Below, piece after piece: positions 1 to 13,213 of a stretch of DNA of 64,000 bases. Where the stretch lies: the NCBI GenBank assembly GCA_963921425.1, contig OY992832.1, positions 3,844,001 to 3,908,000 on the forward strand. The letters run 5' to 3'. Position 1 is the first letter of the stretch; every line of letters begins with the position of its first letter. The notes below the pieces were generated by a model, which was not told the DNA's origin, made no database searches, and saw only the letters and a program-made list of their open reading frames with translations. The DNA comes from Dryas octopetala (Eukaryota > Streptophyta > Magnoliopsida > Rosales > Rosaceae). The translations under genes and the position numbers were made by a program.

Positions 1-1788
1 AAAGAAGCTTTCAAGTGGGTCAAGTATGAATAAATGAAACATTACAACATTTGAATGATGCATACAAAACAATGGGCTAATCGTGGACTTCAACCTTGGG
101 CCAGGCAATGGTCCACCGTCGTGACCGTCTATAACTATTGACAACATTTAAATGTACAACTGGGCACCAATATTAAATACTGTAGTGTTACAACTAAATC
201 GTACTCTATTATTGGAAAGTTTTCTCTATTATTGTTGTATGATATCAATTATACATAAATACTATCCAACAAAAAAAAAAACGGGACATAAATATTGTCG
301 CATTTACTAATACAGAACCACAAAATTCTATCAACCAACTCATAATTATAGTAAAAATATAATAATAAAATGAGTTAAATTTTTTAGAGAGCCAAATATT
401 TTTGAGAAAGTCAAATACAATATCTGCACCAACATAAAATTTTAAAAGAAAATGATATCAATAGTGTTTTGACGATATTGCATGGGCTGTGAAGCCTGTG
501 ATTCAAAATAGGCTGCAGTCTTTTTAATCCCCATGGAGTTAGATTAGATTAGCTAACCGTGGCCCCAAAAAAAGAGATTAGATAAGCTAACAACGGCATT
601 GGGCCAATAAATAGAACCAGGCTAAGCTTAAGCCCACACACCTAACCCAAGCTTTTACTAAAATGCTTGTGAAAATTTTATGGCACGCTTTCCAAACGAA
701 AACAAATGAATTTGTGAAATTTAGGTTGCCATTTGGCCCCAAAAAAAAAAAAAAGAGGTTTGTCATTTGATTGAAAAAATTAATAACTGACAAGAAGATC
801 AACAAGACCCAGGTAAGATCGACTCTGTACGAGCCATCAGCCAGAAGAGTAATGCTAAAATGATCATTTTACTAATCCACACTATATATCAGATTTGCTC
901 CGGTTGTAAACTTGTAACTCAACAACTATTAAATCTTGAAAGCGTAACTTATGTAATAATAAATCAACAATGCATATTGCTAAATCATTATTATTATTAA
1001 TTGTTAATAAACACATTATCTGTCACATAATGCAATTAACAAAAATACTTTCTGTAACCTTATTCCGATACGGTAATACGTAGGCGGAGTACACTGTACA
1101 CAAGCAAGAAAATTGTGGTAATTTTAATAGATTAATACCATATGCAGAACCTACAGTTTACATCAAACAGTTTTGTAATACAAACACTGTCTACTTTTCT
1201 ACATCATTTCCACACTTAACCCCCATTTGTCTCCTTCATGAGGTAGCACAAGAAGTTGCACGGTTGCTTATGTTTGTGAGGTTGTCATTATAAATATGAC
1301 ACAGCAAGCAAAAGCCCAATTTAAAAACTTTCTTGGAGGAACCATTACGTCTTCAATCTCCATACACCTCCTTCAGCTCACGTGCCTGCTTAAAAACGAT
1401 GCATTTTGAAGCTGCAGCCCAAAGTGGTTGGTAAAACCTAGGACTTAATTCTATTTCACGTGTTCCAAAAGTCAAAAAGGCTTGGACTTTACCACTAATC
1501 ACCGAAATTAAGGAACCAAATCCATCCCTTACAAAAACCAAGACAACCCAATATTTTGACCCAAAACAACTTCAAAATGAAATAGACAATCCCCACAGCT
1601 TCAACTCAAACAGAGCCTTAAAACTTTTATCAGATTCCCACACCCATGCCATACTTTTTCTCCTCCTCAATGCTTGTGCCCATTGTGCCGTGACTTGCAA
1701 TGTGCTAGCTTCTGCTTTTACTTCTACCTATGCTTTCCAATTTCGAGCAACAATTTACAAAGTCAGGTTTCAATGTGCCCCATGTACT
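1..1788. other. AT-rich spacer and probable SOSEKI 3' UTR
   Basis: I see no recognisable gene here. The sequence is AT-rich with short A and T runs. The part next to 1789 probably holds the 3' UTR of the minus-strand SOSEKI gene. The small reading frames present have no family resemblance that I can recognise. Confidence 0.6.
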
Positions 1789-4650
1789 TCAACTTGTTGA
1801 TGAACCAACCTCAAATCTTTTGCTGCCTCCTACTTGGCCATTACTACTACCGCTATTGGTGATGAAGTAGTTGCTTTCTTTCTTGGTGGGCAAGGCCTTT
1901 GGCCTTCTGGGTATGCATTTTGCTCTTACTCCATCTTTCTCTGTTTCCTCTAATTGCATCTGTGTGCTCCTGCAAGGCCATGCATATTATGAATTAATCA
2001 AAACAATAAAGCATTTCTTCCAAAGGAATTTTTTTAAATAATTATTAAAAACAAGAGAGAGATTGCTCTCCATTATTTGATTGTTACACAAAGAAGTCAA
2101 CTCCTTCAAAATAAAGAAATCACTAATTTGATTCTGCTGTGTGAAACAGTAAAAGGGAGAGGGGGTTCACGGAATTCTCAAACTGCAACTATAATATGTA
2201 AAATATATTACAGGGACCCACAATGACCAGATAAACAAAGAGTAAATATGGTCACTTAAATGGACCGTCAGAATTTAATTAATATGACAGGGAACCGCTT
2301 GAGCTATACAATTACACCACAGTCACAGATGATGAATTGATGATTACCATTCTGCAGCAAAGAGAGTAGAGACTAGAGAGCCAGCTGGCTGTGTGTGAAA
2401 TGCCGTACGAATCTTCATTCAAATCAAAAGCATCCCAAATGGGCTATCAGAGAATCAAAAAATTTCTGACTAGAAAGAAACCCACATGATGTATAAGGTA
2501 TACCTAATACCTTGCTGAAAAAAAAGAGAAGCTACTTTCCAAGTGAAATTTCAAATCAACCTTTTTGTTACATTACTTGTCAATGCCTTAAATTCTTACT
2601 TCAAATTTCTGCCTCCTTTTCGCAAAACCTTCTTAGGTGATCTAAAACAAATGAACACACCTAACTCCAATGCAAATCGACTATTAATTAAGGTAGTAAT
2701 ACCACTAAGGAATAGAGTATATATGACACTTTATGCATCACATTTACTATCACATTACTCATAAAGATCAAAAACTCTAGTTTACATATTGTGAAAAGAC
2801 AATTACATATAAAATTATAAACTGACACGTACAATAATTTTTTAACAAAGATGAAACTAATTTACACACTTCTATTTTCTAGGTGAGTCAATGAGTCACA
2901 TTTCTTGCATAAATATGATCAGGTAATGTAAGAAATGAGAATATATTTAACATTTTTCTTATAATAATTAATAAGAGTTCTACTTCTACTGCTGGTTTAA
3001 TCCACTTCATAGTGTATATCGAAGAAAAACCAGTTGTGAATGCAATAATTTAGAAGTGACAATTATTAGTGTGCTAATATTAATTAACTAGAAGCCATTA
3101 CCTTAGATTATAGGTTGGTACCTCTCATTAATTGCACATGTAAGTTATGTAACAAAGATAATGGGTTCCTATTAACTGGGGAAAAATAATTTATGTACCA
3201 ATGAAAATATAATTAAGAGGATAAGACCACAAAACGACACCGTATATTAATCCACTTACCGATCTGCGTTGTAAGAAGACGACCTCTTCATAGCTGGAAC
3301 CGTCTCTTTTTTGGTCTCAATCAAGCTCCCGCTAAAGTACTCCTTATCTTCCAATTTTACCCCCGCAAAATTCGAAATTACCGTCTCAGTCCCAACTGGA
3401 TTCTGATTCCCTGCTACGCGTGGCAATCTGGCCTTGTAGTGCCCTATCAGCGAGAAGCCCTGGTTCCTCACCGCCGTCGACCCACAGTCCCTGAACGAGA
3501 TCGAACCGCAAGATAGCAACTGCATCAGAACCGACGACGCCTTCATTTTGCCACCTGGATAAGCCTCAGCCGTCGGATTCAGATCATCCTCATTCGCTCT
3601 GTTCGTGGAAAGCATCAGCCGTCCATCGGCCTTCATCAGCGACTCAAGCGTTTCGGGGCTCGAATCCGACGGCGGAGGCGAAATCTCGTCCCTGCTAAGC
3701 TCCGTACTTTGACCACTCTGAAACGCCTCCCGTTGTTGACTTTGACTCTGACTCTGACCATGACATTGTTGAGCTTTCTCTCCCTGGACCACGTCGTCGT
3801 CCCGTTCCTCCCGAACGACACGTCGTCGGTGGTGCCTCTTGTCGTCGGTCTGAGTCGACGCGTCGGCAGCGGCTTTTCCGGCAGACTCGCCGACCGACTC
3901 GGTCTTGTACACCTTATACTCATTGAGGTCGATAGAGCTCCAGGACTGGTTTCGCCGGCGCACGACCAACGGAAAGTCATAATTGTCGCCGTCGGCGGAC
4001 TTCTGGGCCTCCGGCGGTGGTCTGAGAGACCTCGACGACGCCGATTCCAGGGACATAGGATTATTCATAGGCGGGTCGAGGAGCTCCGACCCTTTGAGAA
4101 CGTATTCGTGGCCGTGCGACGGGTGTATGAAATCGTTCTCCGACAAATCATGCCAAACGAAGGCGGTTTTGTAGCTCCTAAAGTTGATCATAGAATTGAA
4201 AGATGAGATGGTAAGAAAATTAGTAATTAGATGAGAGGGATTGGAAATGCAGTGAGTGAGGTGGTACCGTTTTGAAGACCAGGAGTACATGGTAGCCATG
4301 CCTTTGCCTCGGAGCAAGTTCAAGCGGTTAATGACATCTGATAAAATGAATTCACATGGTTGAGTGATGAGTGTTTGGTTGCTCAAAAAGTAGCGGGAAA
4401 ATATGATGAAATTACCTCTGAGAAAGAGGCCTCGAGGAGAAGAAAGAGGGACTTCCATGAAATGGGGGTGCTCAAGCTGGCCATTCCTGGAGAGGTAGTA
4501 AACAACAGGGACTTTTCTCTGAGTCATGTAGTTGAGCTTAGGAGCTGGTTCCGTAGTAGTACTCCGGTCGGGGCTGTTTTCTGCGTCTCTCCATTTGTTG
4601 GGGATTTGGAGGTGGGTCATTGCCCGTGATCCTCTGGAAGTGACAGCCAT
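1789..4650 (-). CDS. SOK: SOSEKI polarity protein (DUF966, DIX-like), 4 exons, 467 aa
   Basis: SOSEKI proteins polymerise through an N-terminal DIX-like domain and mark cell corners or edges as polarity cues at the plasma membrane. Coding exons on the minus strand are 4650-4416, 4337-4268, 4177-3260 and 1969-1789. All junctions are GT-AG, the phases agree, and the total is 468 codons including the TGA. The DIX-like domain covers about residues 46-136, starting KVPVVYYLSRNGQLEHPHF and ending near HGHEYVLKGSELLD. The middle is low-complexity, rich in Ser, Gln and Arg. The conserved tail has KRSSSYNADR at the end of exon 3, then GVRAKCIPRRPKA in exon 4. Reading through introns 1 and 2 keeps an open frame, so a naive ORF call would add false residues and stop just inside intron 3. 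By neighbourhood it resembles Arabidopsis SOK4/SOK5. The family call is very firm; exon 4 is supported by sequence but not by transcripts. Confidence 0.93.
1970..3259 (-). other. SOSEKI intron 3 (1,290 bp)
   Basis: This is the long last intron of the SOSEKI gene. The donor reads CG|GTAAGT at 3260/3259 and the acceptor reads TTGCAG|GAGC at 1970/1969. It is AT-rich and I see no coding sequence in it. Confidence 0.85.
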
Positions 4651-4788
4651 GTGTCTCTAACACAGAGTTAATTAGCTAGCGTCGCGTCGAGTAGAACAAG
4701 TGTTTGATTACTGAGAAAATAAGTGGCAGTGGGTGAGAAAATAAGTGCGGGAGAGAGAAAGCAGATGGGAGGGAGGGGTTGGGATGTA

Positions 4789-4798
4789 TTTATATATA
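4789..4798 (-). promoter_or_regulatory. TATA box of SOSEKI gene
   Basis: The minus strand reads TATATATAAA about 140 bp upstream of the ATG at 4650. This would place the transcription start near 4755-4765. It is the only good TATA match in the immediate upstream region. Confidence 0.6.
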
Positions 4799-4983
4799 GG
4801 AGACGGTGTTGTGTGTGAACGGGGGAATGGAAATGGCAGAATTTGGAGGGCAGATGTATTCAAAATGGGGATGCGCCAGACAACTACTACCAAACAAATA
4901 AGGGCCGTTTTAGATTTCAGAATTTTGGCAACACCTATGTAGCCCACTGTAAATTCTATTATTTTATTAATCTTCAGATCCAA

Positions 4984-7522
4984 TCATCCAAACACTAATT
5001 TGCTCTGTTATGTCTTTTTTCAATTTTTTTTACTAATATACCATATTATGTCTTTTTCAAAATAAATAATAGTAATGGACTGAGTACTAATCAAACTCGG
5101 ACCACAAAAAAAGTACTAATCAAACTAATAATAAAAATAATAATCACCTCCACGTACCAGTTGTACTTGGATCATTATTATTCACACAATCGAGTCTCAT
5201 TTGATAAATGATATTATTATCACTTGTTAATAACAATAATACTATAAGCGTCAAATTATTTCACCAAATTTAATTATCAATTAATGTAATACGAAACATA
5301 TCAGTCTGAGTAGATTTATACCACATTAATTAGTATTTTTTAAGTTTGTATAAGAGTCGGTGCCTATTTTATCAGTAATTAGAATTTATATATAGTGACT
5401 TTATATTAAAAAAATAAAAACATTTTATCACCCGTCACTTTGAGATATTTTAATTTCGTCATACTTTTTTGAGAGATTAACTTTGTTATACTTACGCGTA
5501 ACTTCACATGCTTAATTAAACCATTCTTCTCACATTTGCATATTTGGAATTACACCAGCCTCTTTTAAAGTTTCATCCTTCAATTTTGGCACACGAAGTT
5601 ATGAGTGTGTTAGAGATTATGTTCTTAAATTTGACTCATAAAGTTATGTTCTCAAGGAAAAGCAATGAGGTGAAAGTAAGAAATCCATGTTAGTTAAACT
5701 TTAACTCTTTAAGTAAGCAAGGAGCTGTCAAACACAATCTTATCAAGCTCACTTCACATCATGTCAATGTTAATCCATAAATTTATACGTATGCATGTAC
5801 TCTTATAAGTTCAATATATTATGATTACATAATAAATATTGTCGATGTTATAAACTTACATTATCTTTAAAAACCAAACTAACTAGCTTACATCACAACT
5901 AGGTTTTTTTGTTTTTTTAATATATTTTGTTTAAAGTAACAATCCTAAATCTTTAAACTCTTAATAATTAATAGTAATAATTAAGAACAATAAAGAATTA
6001 TCTTTATGTAACTCATGCAATAGGATAATGCTATGAAGACCATCTATTTTTGTATCACATTTGTGATATCAACTGATGTGGCTTTTTCTGTGTCATTTCT
6101 CATTTAATGACTCAAATTTTTTTTTTTTTTTTTTTTTTTGCATTACCCCATGCAATATTGTGAAGCTCGAAGTCCTACATTTTCCATGAGTTTTTTCTTT
6201 CTTGAAAAGGCTATTGCCTCCCAAACCACATACCACATTGTATTTATTGGGCTTATTTGCTCGAATTCTAAAAACTCTTACAAAGTTCAAACAATCAAAC
6301 CCCATGAGATGCCCTGGCCAAAAAAAAAAAAAAAAAACCCCCACAAGATGAGTTGACTAATCATTGTTTATTTGTTTACTTGGACCACCCAACTTTTGAC
6401 TACAAGGACCTTAATTGCGTTTTCAACGCCCTTTCTGCAAGTTTGAAAAGTAACAACAGAACAAGTGGACCCCTGCCGACGTAGCGCGTTCTCCTAAACC
6501 TAAATCGTTGACCACATTTATAATCAATACTTTTTGTTTTGGCCAGATAACCAATACTTTTTTTATATTCTGGTGAACTATGAGTTTGATGCATACCCAT
6601 CAAGGATGATAAATTGTACAACTCTGATTAGAATTTTCAGGAAATGTGGACGATCCAGATTAAAAGAGATGATTCAAAAAGGTACAGAAGATCTGCTAGT
6701 AGATGCAGTGAAATCTTTAGGTGGGTAGTCCTGTATAGTCCTTGTCATCCAACCTTGATCTTTCTCAAGGTACATCCTACGTCGTCGTTTCCATGTCTGA
6801 GAGTATGGCATTTAATGTGGACCCAGTAGGCCATATGGGTGACATATTTCTCAAGTCCCAGCTGGGGGCCTGGGGCCAAACTTAAATTCCGGGCCAGAAA
6901 ATAATGTCTTTTTGGGTCAAAATCTTTGGATATGGAGAAAAATCTCATCATCCATTTCTATTTTCTTCACCTGGTGGCTGGTACAAGATTTTTTTCATGG
7001 GATCAGGATCCTTACCGGCTTTTAATCATAGCCGTTTAAAATACTAAGAGACAAGATTGTGCCACGTGTTTAAAGATTCAGGTCCTTTTTCATGACCGTG
7101 CATCTCTACAGTTTTTTAATTTGATCAATTTTTTGTCTGAATTAGGAATTAAAATTGGTCGGTTAGTGACTTTAGTCCAAGTTATCGGCAAAATAGTCCA
7201 ACGTTCAGACTACATGTTTTCCATGGGTTTAGACGATCATTCGCACGTGGAAGTTCACATGCAGTAGCTCGTGCAACGACTGTGTAAAGAGTAAAGACAA
7301 CGTTGTATAGGGCCCAATTTTCAGCAGAATGTGTGCATTTCAGTGTCTTGTGTCCACCGACTCAGACCCCCTTCCATAAATGAATAAATAAAAGCATGGG
7401 GGTGTTCAATCTTTGTTCTTTTTGACAAAAGGAATTAATATATAATTACTTGGAAAATTTAATTACATAGATCTTGCACGCAGCTCTGAACTAATCCGTG
7501 AATTAAACGTCAAAATTAAAAC
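4984..7522. other. AT-rich intergenic spacer
   Basis: No gene is recognised. There are long T and A homopolymers near 6117-6139 and 6321-6338, which look like length-variable tracts. Short open frames here look random. Confidence 0.6.
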
Positions 7523-7544
7523 CTACTTAAATACTAATTGGGAA

Positions 7545-7755
7545 AAAAAAAAATCAAAAGAAGATGAAATACCTGCGTGGGAGCTGATTGAACAGTAGGA
7601 GTAGGAGGGCGCTGCCGCGCTGGGCTGGGGTGGGCAGTGGGCTGAAGAGTTTTTGAACTTTTTGGGCTTAAAATTATATTTAAACTTTTTAGTGGGCTCG
7701 GTGGGCCGAAAGCCCATCCACAGTGTTTTTTCTTTGTTGGAAATCCACACCATAA
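7545..7755. repeat. Left copy of a diverged direct repeat
   Basis: This copy shares several blocks in the same order with 8385-8660: AAAAGAAGATGAAATA, GGGAGCTGATTGAACAG, GTGGGCTGAAGAG and TTTTTAGTGGGCTCGGTGGG, ending in AAAGCCCA. The two copies are clearly diverged and differ by indels. They could be two old insertions of one element or a segmental duplication; I do not recognise the family. Confidence 0.55.
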
Positions 7756-7765
7756 ATATATAAGC
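7756..7765. repeat. Target site duplication, left (ATATATAAGC)
   Basis: This is the left 10-bp direct repeat flanking the MITE at 7766-8135. It is identical to 8136-8145. Confidence 0.85.
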
Positions 7766-8135
7766 GAGTTAATTACACTTACACCTCCTGAGGTTTATTA
7801 TCTTTTCGAATACACCCTCTGGGATTTCAACAATTACACATATACCCCATGAAGTTTCAAAACTGTTGCATATAATCCCTACAAGAGAAAAAAATAAATA
7901 AACAAAAAAGAAAATATTTGTATTGAGGTTAGACCTTACACCTTAAGTAATCTTATTAGGCCATTTAACCCCTTAGCATACCTTTTTGCATAATTTCTTA
8001 TCATTTTTTGTCTCACTATAGGAGGTTATATGTAATAGTTTTGAAACCTCAGGGAATGTATGTGTAATTGTTGAAACCCCAGGAGATGTATGTGAAAAGA
8101 CAATAAACCTCAGGGAGTGTAAGTGTAATTAACTC
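7766..8135. mobile_element. 370-bp Mutator-like MITE with ~110-bp terminal inverted repeats
   Basis: The left end begins GAGTTAATTACACTTACA and the right end is its reverse complement, TGTAAGTGTAATTAACTC. The inverted similarity continues for about 110 bp on each side with a few substitutions. Both arms contain short repeated phrases such as CCTGAGGTTT separated by ACAATTACACAT. The core carries no coding sequence. A perfect 10-bp duplication flanks the element, in the 9-11 bp range known for Mutator-like elements. A transcript across it could fold into a long hairpin. The good arm match and perfect duplication suggest a fairly recent insertion. Confidence 0.85.
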
Positions 8136-8145
8136 ATATATAAGC
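8136..8145. repeat. Target site duplication, right (ATATATAAGC)
   Basis: This is the right 10-bp direct repeat of the MITE insertion, identical to 7756-7765. Confidence 0.85.
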
Positions 8146-8384
8146 CCACAGGCTAAATCAAGTAGGTTAGGAAAATTTTAAGAATAATACTAGGGTTCTG
8201 AATTTATGTCCTAAATTTGGATCCAAATAATATGGCATTACACATGTAAGTGTACTACTACTTCATGTGATTAGGGAAAGGGGACTCCAAAGCAATATTA
8301 TAAAGATCATGTAGCTCAAAGCCTCAAAACACTCTACAATCTTAATTTATTAATCCCTAAATTAAACCCTAGTAAAAAAGGAAG

Positions 8385-8660
8385 AAATTAAAAGAAGGTG
8401 AAATAATGGGAGCCGACTGAACAGATTAAGGCACAAGAAGAAGAGAAGAATTGGGGAAGAACAAGGAAGATGACATGAGGTGCGAAGAGAACTGCTGGGA
8501 GTAGAAGGGAGATTGCCGTTTGGGGTTGGTGGGCTTGTGGGGGTAATGGGTGTTGGGCCGAGGTGGGAAGTGAGCTGAAAGGTTTTGGGCCTTGAGATTC
8601 TACTTACAGAATTCTTTTTAGTGGGCTCGGTCGGACAAAAGCCCACCTAGCCCTTAAACA
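8385..8660. repeat. Right copy of a diverged direct repeat
   Basis: This is the partner of 7545-7755. Shared blocks include TTAAAAGAAGGTGAAATAAT, GGGAGCCGACTGAACAG and CTTTTTAGTGGGCTCGGTCG, followed by AAAGCCCA. It contains an extra purine-rich stretch that the left copy lacks. Confidence 0.55.
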
Positions 8661-11600
8661 CGGTGTCTAGTTTATGTATGTATGTATATAGTCAAAGTGC
8701 CTTTAAAAGATTTTTTTCTCATTTAAAAAGAGAGAGAGAGAGATATATATATATATATATATTTTTAGAGAAATGTTAAGGACAGTGTGTTGTGGAAGTG
8801 AACAAAAGTTAAACTTGGACGACATCAAGGCATGACCAGAAGAATTGTGTGAAAAAGTGAATTTATTCAGTTGAGGCATTCTTGATTGAGAAAAAATGAT
8901 TCCGAGATTTTACACTCTGAGTCTCTGACTATTGAGACATTTTTCTATACGATGGAGATTCAAATTCAAAATCTCTCTAACAAAGGGTAGAAAAGTACAA
9001 ATCAATAATTAATTGATGATATGCTATCTTATAGGTTGATAAACTACTAAGTAATGAATTCATGTCGATAGATTTGTGCTGCAAATTTTTGTAAATTTTG
9101 TCTTGTTGATCGATGGACAACAGTGCTCGCAATCAACTTTGTGTAAATATTCGTATGATTGCATCACAAGCACACCACATATATATATCATATATTTTGA
9201 GAGTTGTTATTTGCACTCAAAAAATGACTATTTTTTTTTTTTTTGTAAGAGTATAAACGAGTGTGAAATGATAATTTTGAAATACATTTATTATTTCCTT
9301 ATATTTTTTGCAGAAACTAAATTAACACAAATAAAATGCATAAAAGGGTCAAGGGTGGAAAGCTGGGGGAAAGGTCCACGCTCCCGCATACTATATCGTG
9401 CACGCACCATTGGGTAAGTGCATGGAAAGGCTTACTCGTTTTTTTTGGACTGTTGGAAAGGCTTACTTTATTTGAAGATAAAGGAATTGAAAAAGTAAAG
9501 AGGTTCAATCATGCATGCAGAGCTGTCATATGGGCCATCAGCTCCCTAATATCTGGAGATTTGGAACGCATGCTATTAATTCCACGCGCTTGATGCAGTT
9601 AATTGATTTGCTGCTGCTTCAAAATGTCACTCCTTACAAATTTTATTGCATGTTGTAATTTGAAAATAAAAATAATATTACACTTTGTTTTAAGTTTGAT
9701 ATATTTAATTTTCCCACTAGATCATCATGATATGGTAGCTGATAACTCTATTGGCATAGGATCTAAATCTCAATTTATCATAGTATTAGAGTGAAAAGAT
9801 TCTACTTTTAAGAATGCAAAATTATTTTGAATCATACATCTATTGGTTAAGAGATATATCAATACGTTGTAATGGGTTCCCTTTAATATCACTCTCTTTA
9901 GATTGTGAACAAACAATTGTATGATTTACGGCATAATTTAACTGTTGAGATGACAATAATATATCTTCAACTCGTACTTTTATTCTCACAAAAATATTTA
10001 TATATGAGGAAAAATGTTAAAAATACTGTAACGAATGAATGTAATTTTCATTAAATTAATACTTTTAACTAAAGCTTGATTAATAACTAATTATTGATCT
10101 AATGTTATCTATTTTCACAATATTGGAGTTTGAATCCTCCTTCATTAATAAAAGAAGAGAAAAACTTAGGCATGATTACTCTTATTAATTAGCAAATAGT
10201 TGTACATGTGTTCTTCCCCTATTTCTAAGTGGATCGATCTCTTCTTCTCTGCCGACGATCAACAGCAGTACCTCTCATTTTCCCATACCTTAGCAAACAT
10301 ATTGTCATATAGTGATGATTGATCATATCAAGATGTTGACTTACTTGTGCTAGATTTCAAGATAGCAACTGTGGGGATAGCCCATGAGGTCACAACTCCA
10401 TGCTTTTTACTGTTTACATCTCATCCCAAAAACCTTTAATTTTATAAAATTAAAGGAGGTGATGTGCGTGCCTGGACAGCATTGCACTTGTGAGCATGAA
10501 CACCACTATATATGCACAAAGCTAGCTAATATGATGCTTATCAGCTTATCTCAAAGACTCAGCGCCAAAGGTGTCTCCATTTTATGGGATACACTTTGCA
10601 TTGCTAGCCTTATTTATTACACAAGTGGTAGACATGAAAATGAAGGGCATTGAATCTTCTAAGAGACCAAAAAGATAACATTCTTTCTAGCTAATAGCTA
10701 TCTTCAAATCATTACATCATGAAAATGAAATGGTTTCATTGTTTATAATTAATAAAAAAGGAAATGACCAATCATATATAGTTGCCATATATTCTGCTAC
10801 TAAGACTTCTGCAGTCCACAATTAGAGTGCTGCCATATTATTGTATATTTGGATTTATTGAGACAAATGCAGATCCCACATTCCCACTACTGATCTAATG
10901 CTTGATTGAATCCACCCAAATTCACCAATCAATTAATAATTTAATTAATTAAGCTCAGGCATTAGTATGTATGATTCCTTAAAATCGTTTTGGCATGTTT
11001 ATTACGCAAATAGATTCTCTTTTATGTTTATTTTAAGCATTTAACATGTAATCTTATGCACCTATACAAGTATTACGAATTTACTATTCTTTTGCTCCAC
11101 ATACTTGATTTTATAATACACAATTACGATTAAGAATATTTAAGAAAACACAAGCTTATTAAAACTTAGCAGAGAATTTGAATCTGTTTATTTTTTATAA
11201 ATTAAAAACAATTTATATTGTACTAAAAGACAACAACAGTAACACGCTCCTCAACCAAAAAAAGGAGGACCAAGCAAAGTGGAAGTAATGAACATGCATG
11301 GAATATTGATCCCAGTATTTTGTTAATCATCTTGATTGCAATCACTGCTCTCCCTTTGACTGATCTTAGTAGAAAAGAAAGGTAGAAAAAGGATTCCCCC
11401 ATTTAGATCCCAAAAACAAAACCCACTGAAATCTAGCTAGCTAAGCAAAAATAGCACATATATATGTATTAAATATATGTATTTTGGGTAATAAAGAGGT
11501 AAATTGTCATTAAGATATGACAAATTATTTGCTATAAGTAGCAATCACAACCTAATAAGGGTAAGCTTATGAATGATAGAAAAGTTGCCAAGCTATGGAA

Positions 11601-13213
11601 CCTAGTTTACTCATACATTTCTCTTCCCTCCACACCACTACTGCACACTACAATGTAAAGAACAACAATTTGCACTATAATATCATTTCATCTTGCCGGA
11701 CCAAACATAAATTAAGAAGTTTTATTAATTTGCAATCCTACTTAAGCTAATCCGTACCATAATACAAAAAGCAAACCACACATTATGCTATCTTAATACA
11801 TTCTTTAAATTATCATGCCAGTTAATATAATATTAGTGAAGGTACTTGATACATATTCAATGATGTATTGCTTTGCCATGTAAAAGCTTGTCGATCAAAT
11901 GAGAAGATTATTAGCTTAAATGCGCTGGATGTTTTCAAATAAAATAGTAAGAATATTTATTCCATTTCTATAAATCACAATCTTGATTGTGCATTCCAAT
12001 CCGAGCTAAAAACTCCAAACTCAGTAATTAAGGATCTATACTTTGTGTTTAATTAAGAATTATCATAAGTAATAATTTAAATTTACATCAATTAAGAATC
12101 GAACATAATTAATAATTTGGATTTACAGTCTAAAGTTTTATGTCGTGTGTGTGTCTGAGAGAGAGTGAAACAGTGAGAGTACTAAAGTTAAGTGGGGTGG
12201 CCACAAGCGTGTGGTGTACACGTCACACAGGTTCATATTCCTGGCTACTTCTTTGTAGTCCACTCCACTACAAGTCTACGAGGCACATAAAGCAAGGATT
12301 TCTCTTCTTCTTTGCAGACGCCATCAATTCACCACCACAAAATATTATTGTTAATACTAATCGAGGCAGATGATGATGCCATATACCACTAAACACATAT
12401 ATATCTCTCTAATTTATGTAGCTGTCAATTCAATAATATTGAATCTATGGCCAAGATTTAGTATTGAGATCTATTCTTGTCTTGTATGTTAATTAAAGAA
12501 AAATAGTAGAAGGGAAACCATATATGGCTTAATAGTTTAGTAGTCTTCAAGATGGTTCTAATCTAGCAAATGATCAACAAAGAATGTGCATATAACATAG
12601 GTAATCAATACAAACACTTTCAACACAGATATTGATATTAAGTCTATAATTTTATACAAGAAAAAAAAAAAAAGCTAACCTACAACAGGCCCAAGGCGGA
12701 TGGTGTATTAAAATGAGCGTGGTTAAAAAAGTCCTAGTTTTTTATCACCCAAATAGTCCGTGAACGATTCATAAAGGGAAGTGAAGATAATTGATTTCAC
12801 TCAACACTCTTTTCATCCATTAATTCAACCTTGTGTTCCTTGATATTTTGCTTAAAATAGAGGCAAGCAACTTAATAAAAATGCCTCTTTGAGGATGAGG
12901 CAGGTGCATGCGAATTTATTATTCCTTCTTTATCACACCCTTAGGAAGAAAAATTTCTAAATTTTCCACTGTTTTTATTGCGGGTGATCTAAGTACTATA
13001 AAAATGTTAAATGTAATGTGATTGAGAGAGTACTTCTTACAGTCTTGTTCAGATAAATTTGAAATAATCCGTTGCATCAGAGTTACTATGTTAGATTTAA
13101 TTAGCGGTTTTCATAAGATCATCTTATATGTTAGTCATATGACTACTTATTGTGAGAGTAAGAAATTGTGTCCCTATTATACATAAGTTTTTTTTTTTTT
13201 TTTTTTTATATTT
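8661..13213. other. AT-rich intergenic spacer
   Basis: No gene is supported. A short (GA)n/(TA)n tract lies at about 8730-8762. The remaining short open frames have random composition and match no family I know. Confidence 0.6.

Noticed and set aside
3636-4206. Open frames overlapping the SOSEKI coding exon on both strands
   Set aside because: They lie in other frames of a confidently identified exon with high GC and few stops, and they lack family similarity.
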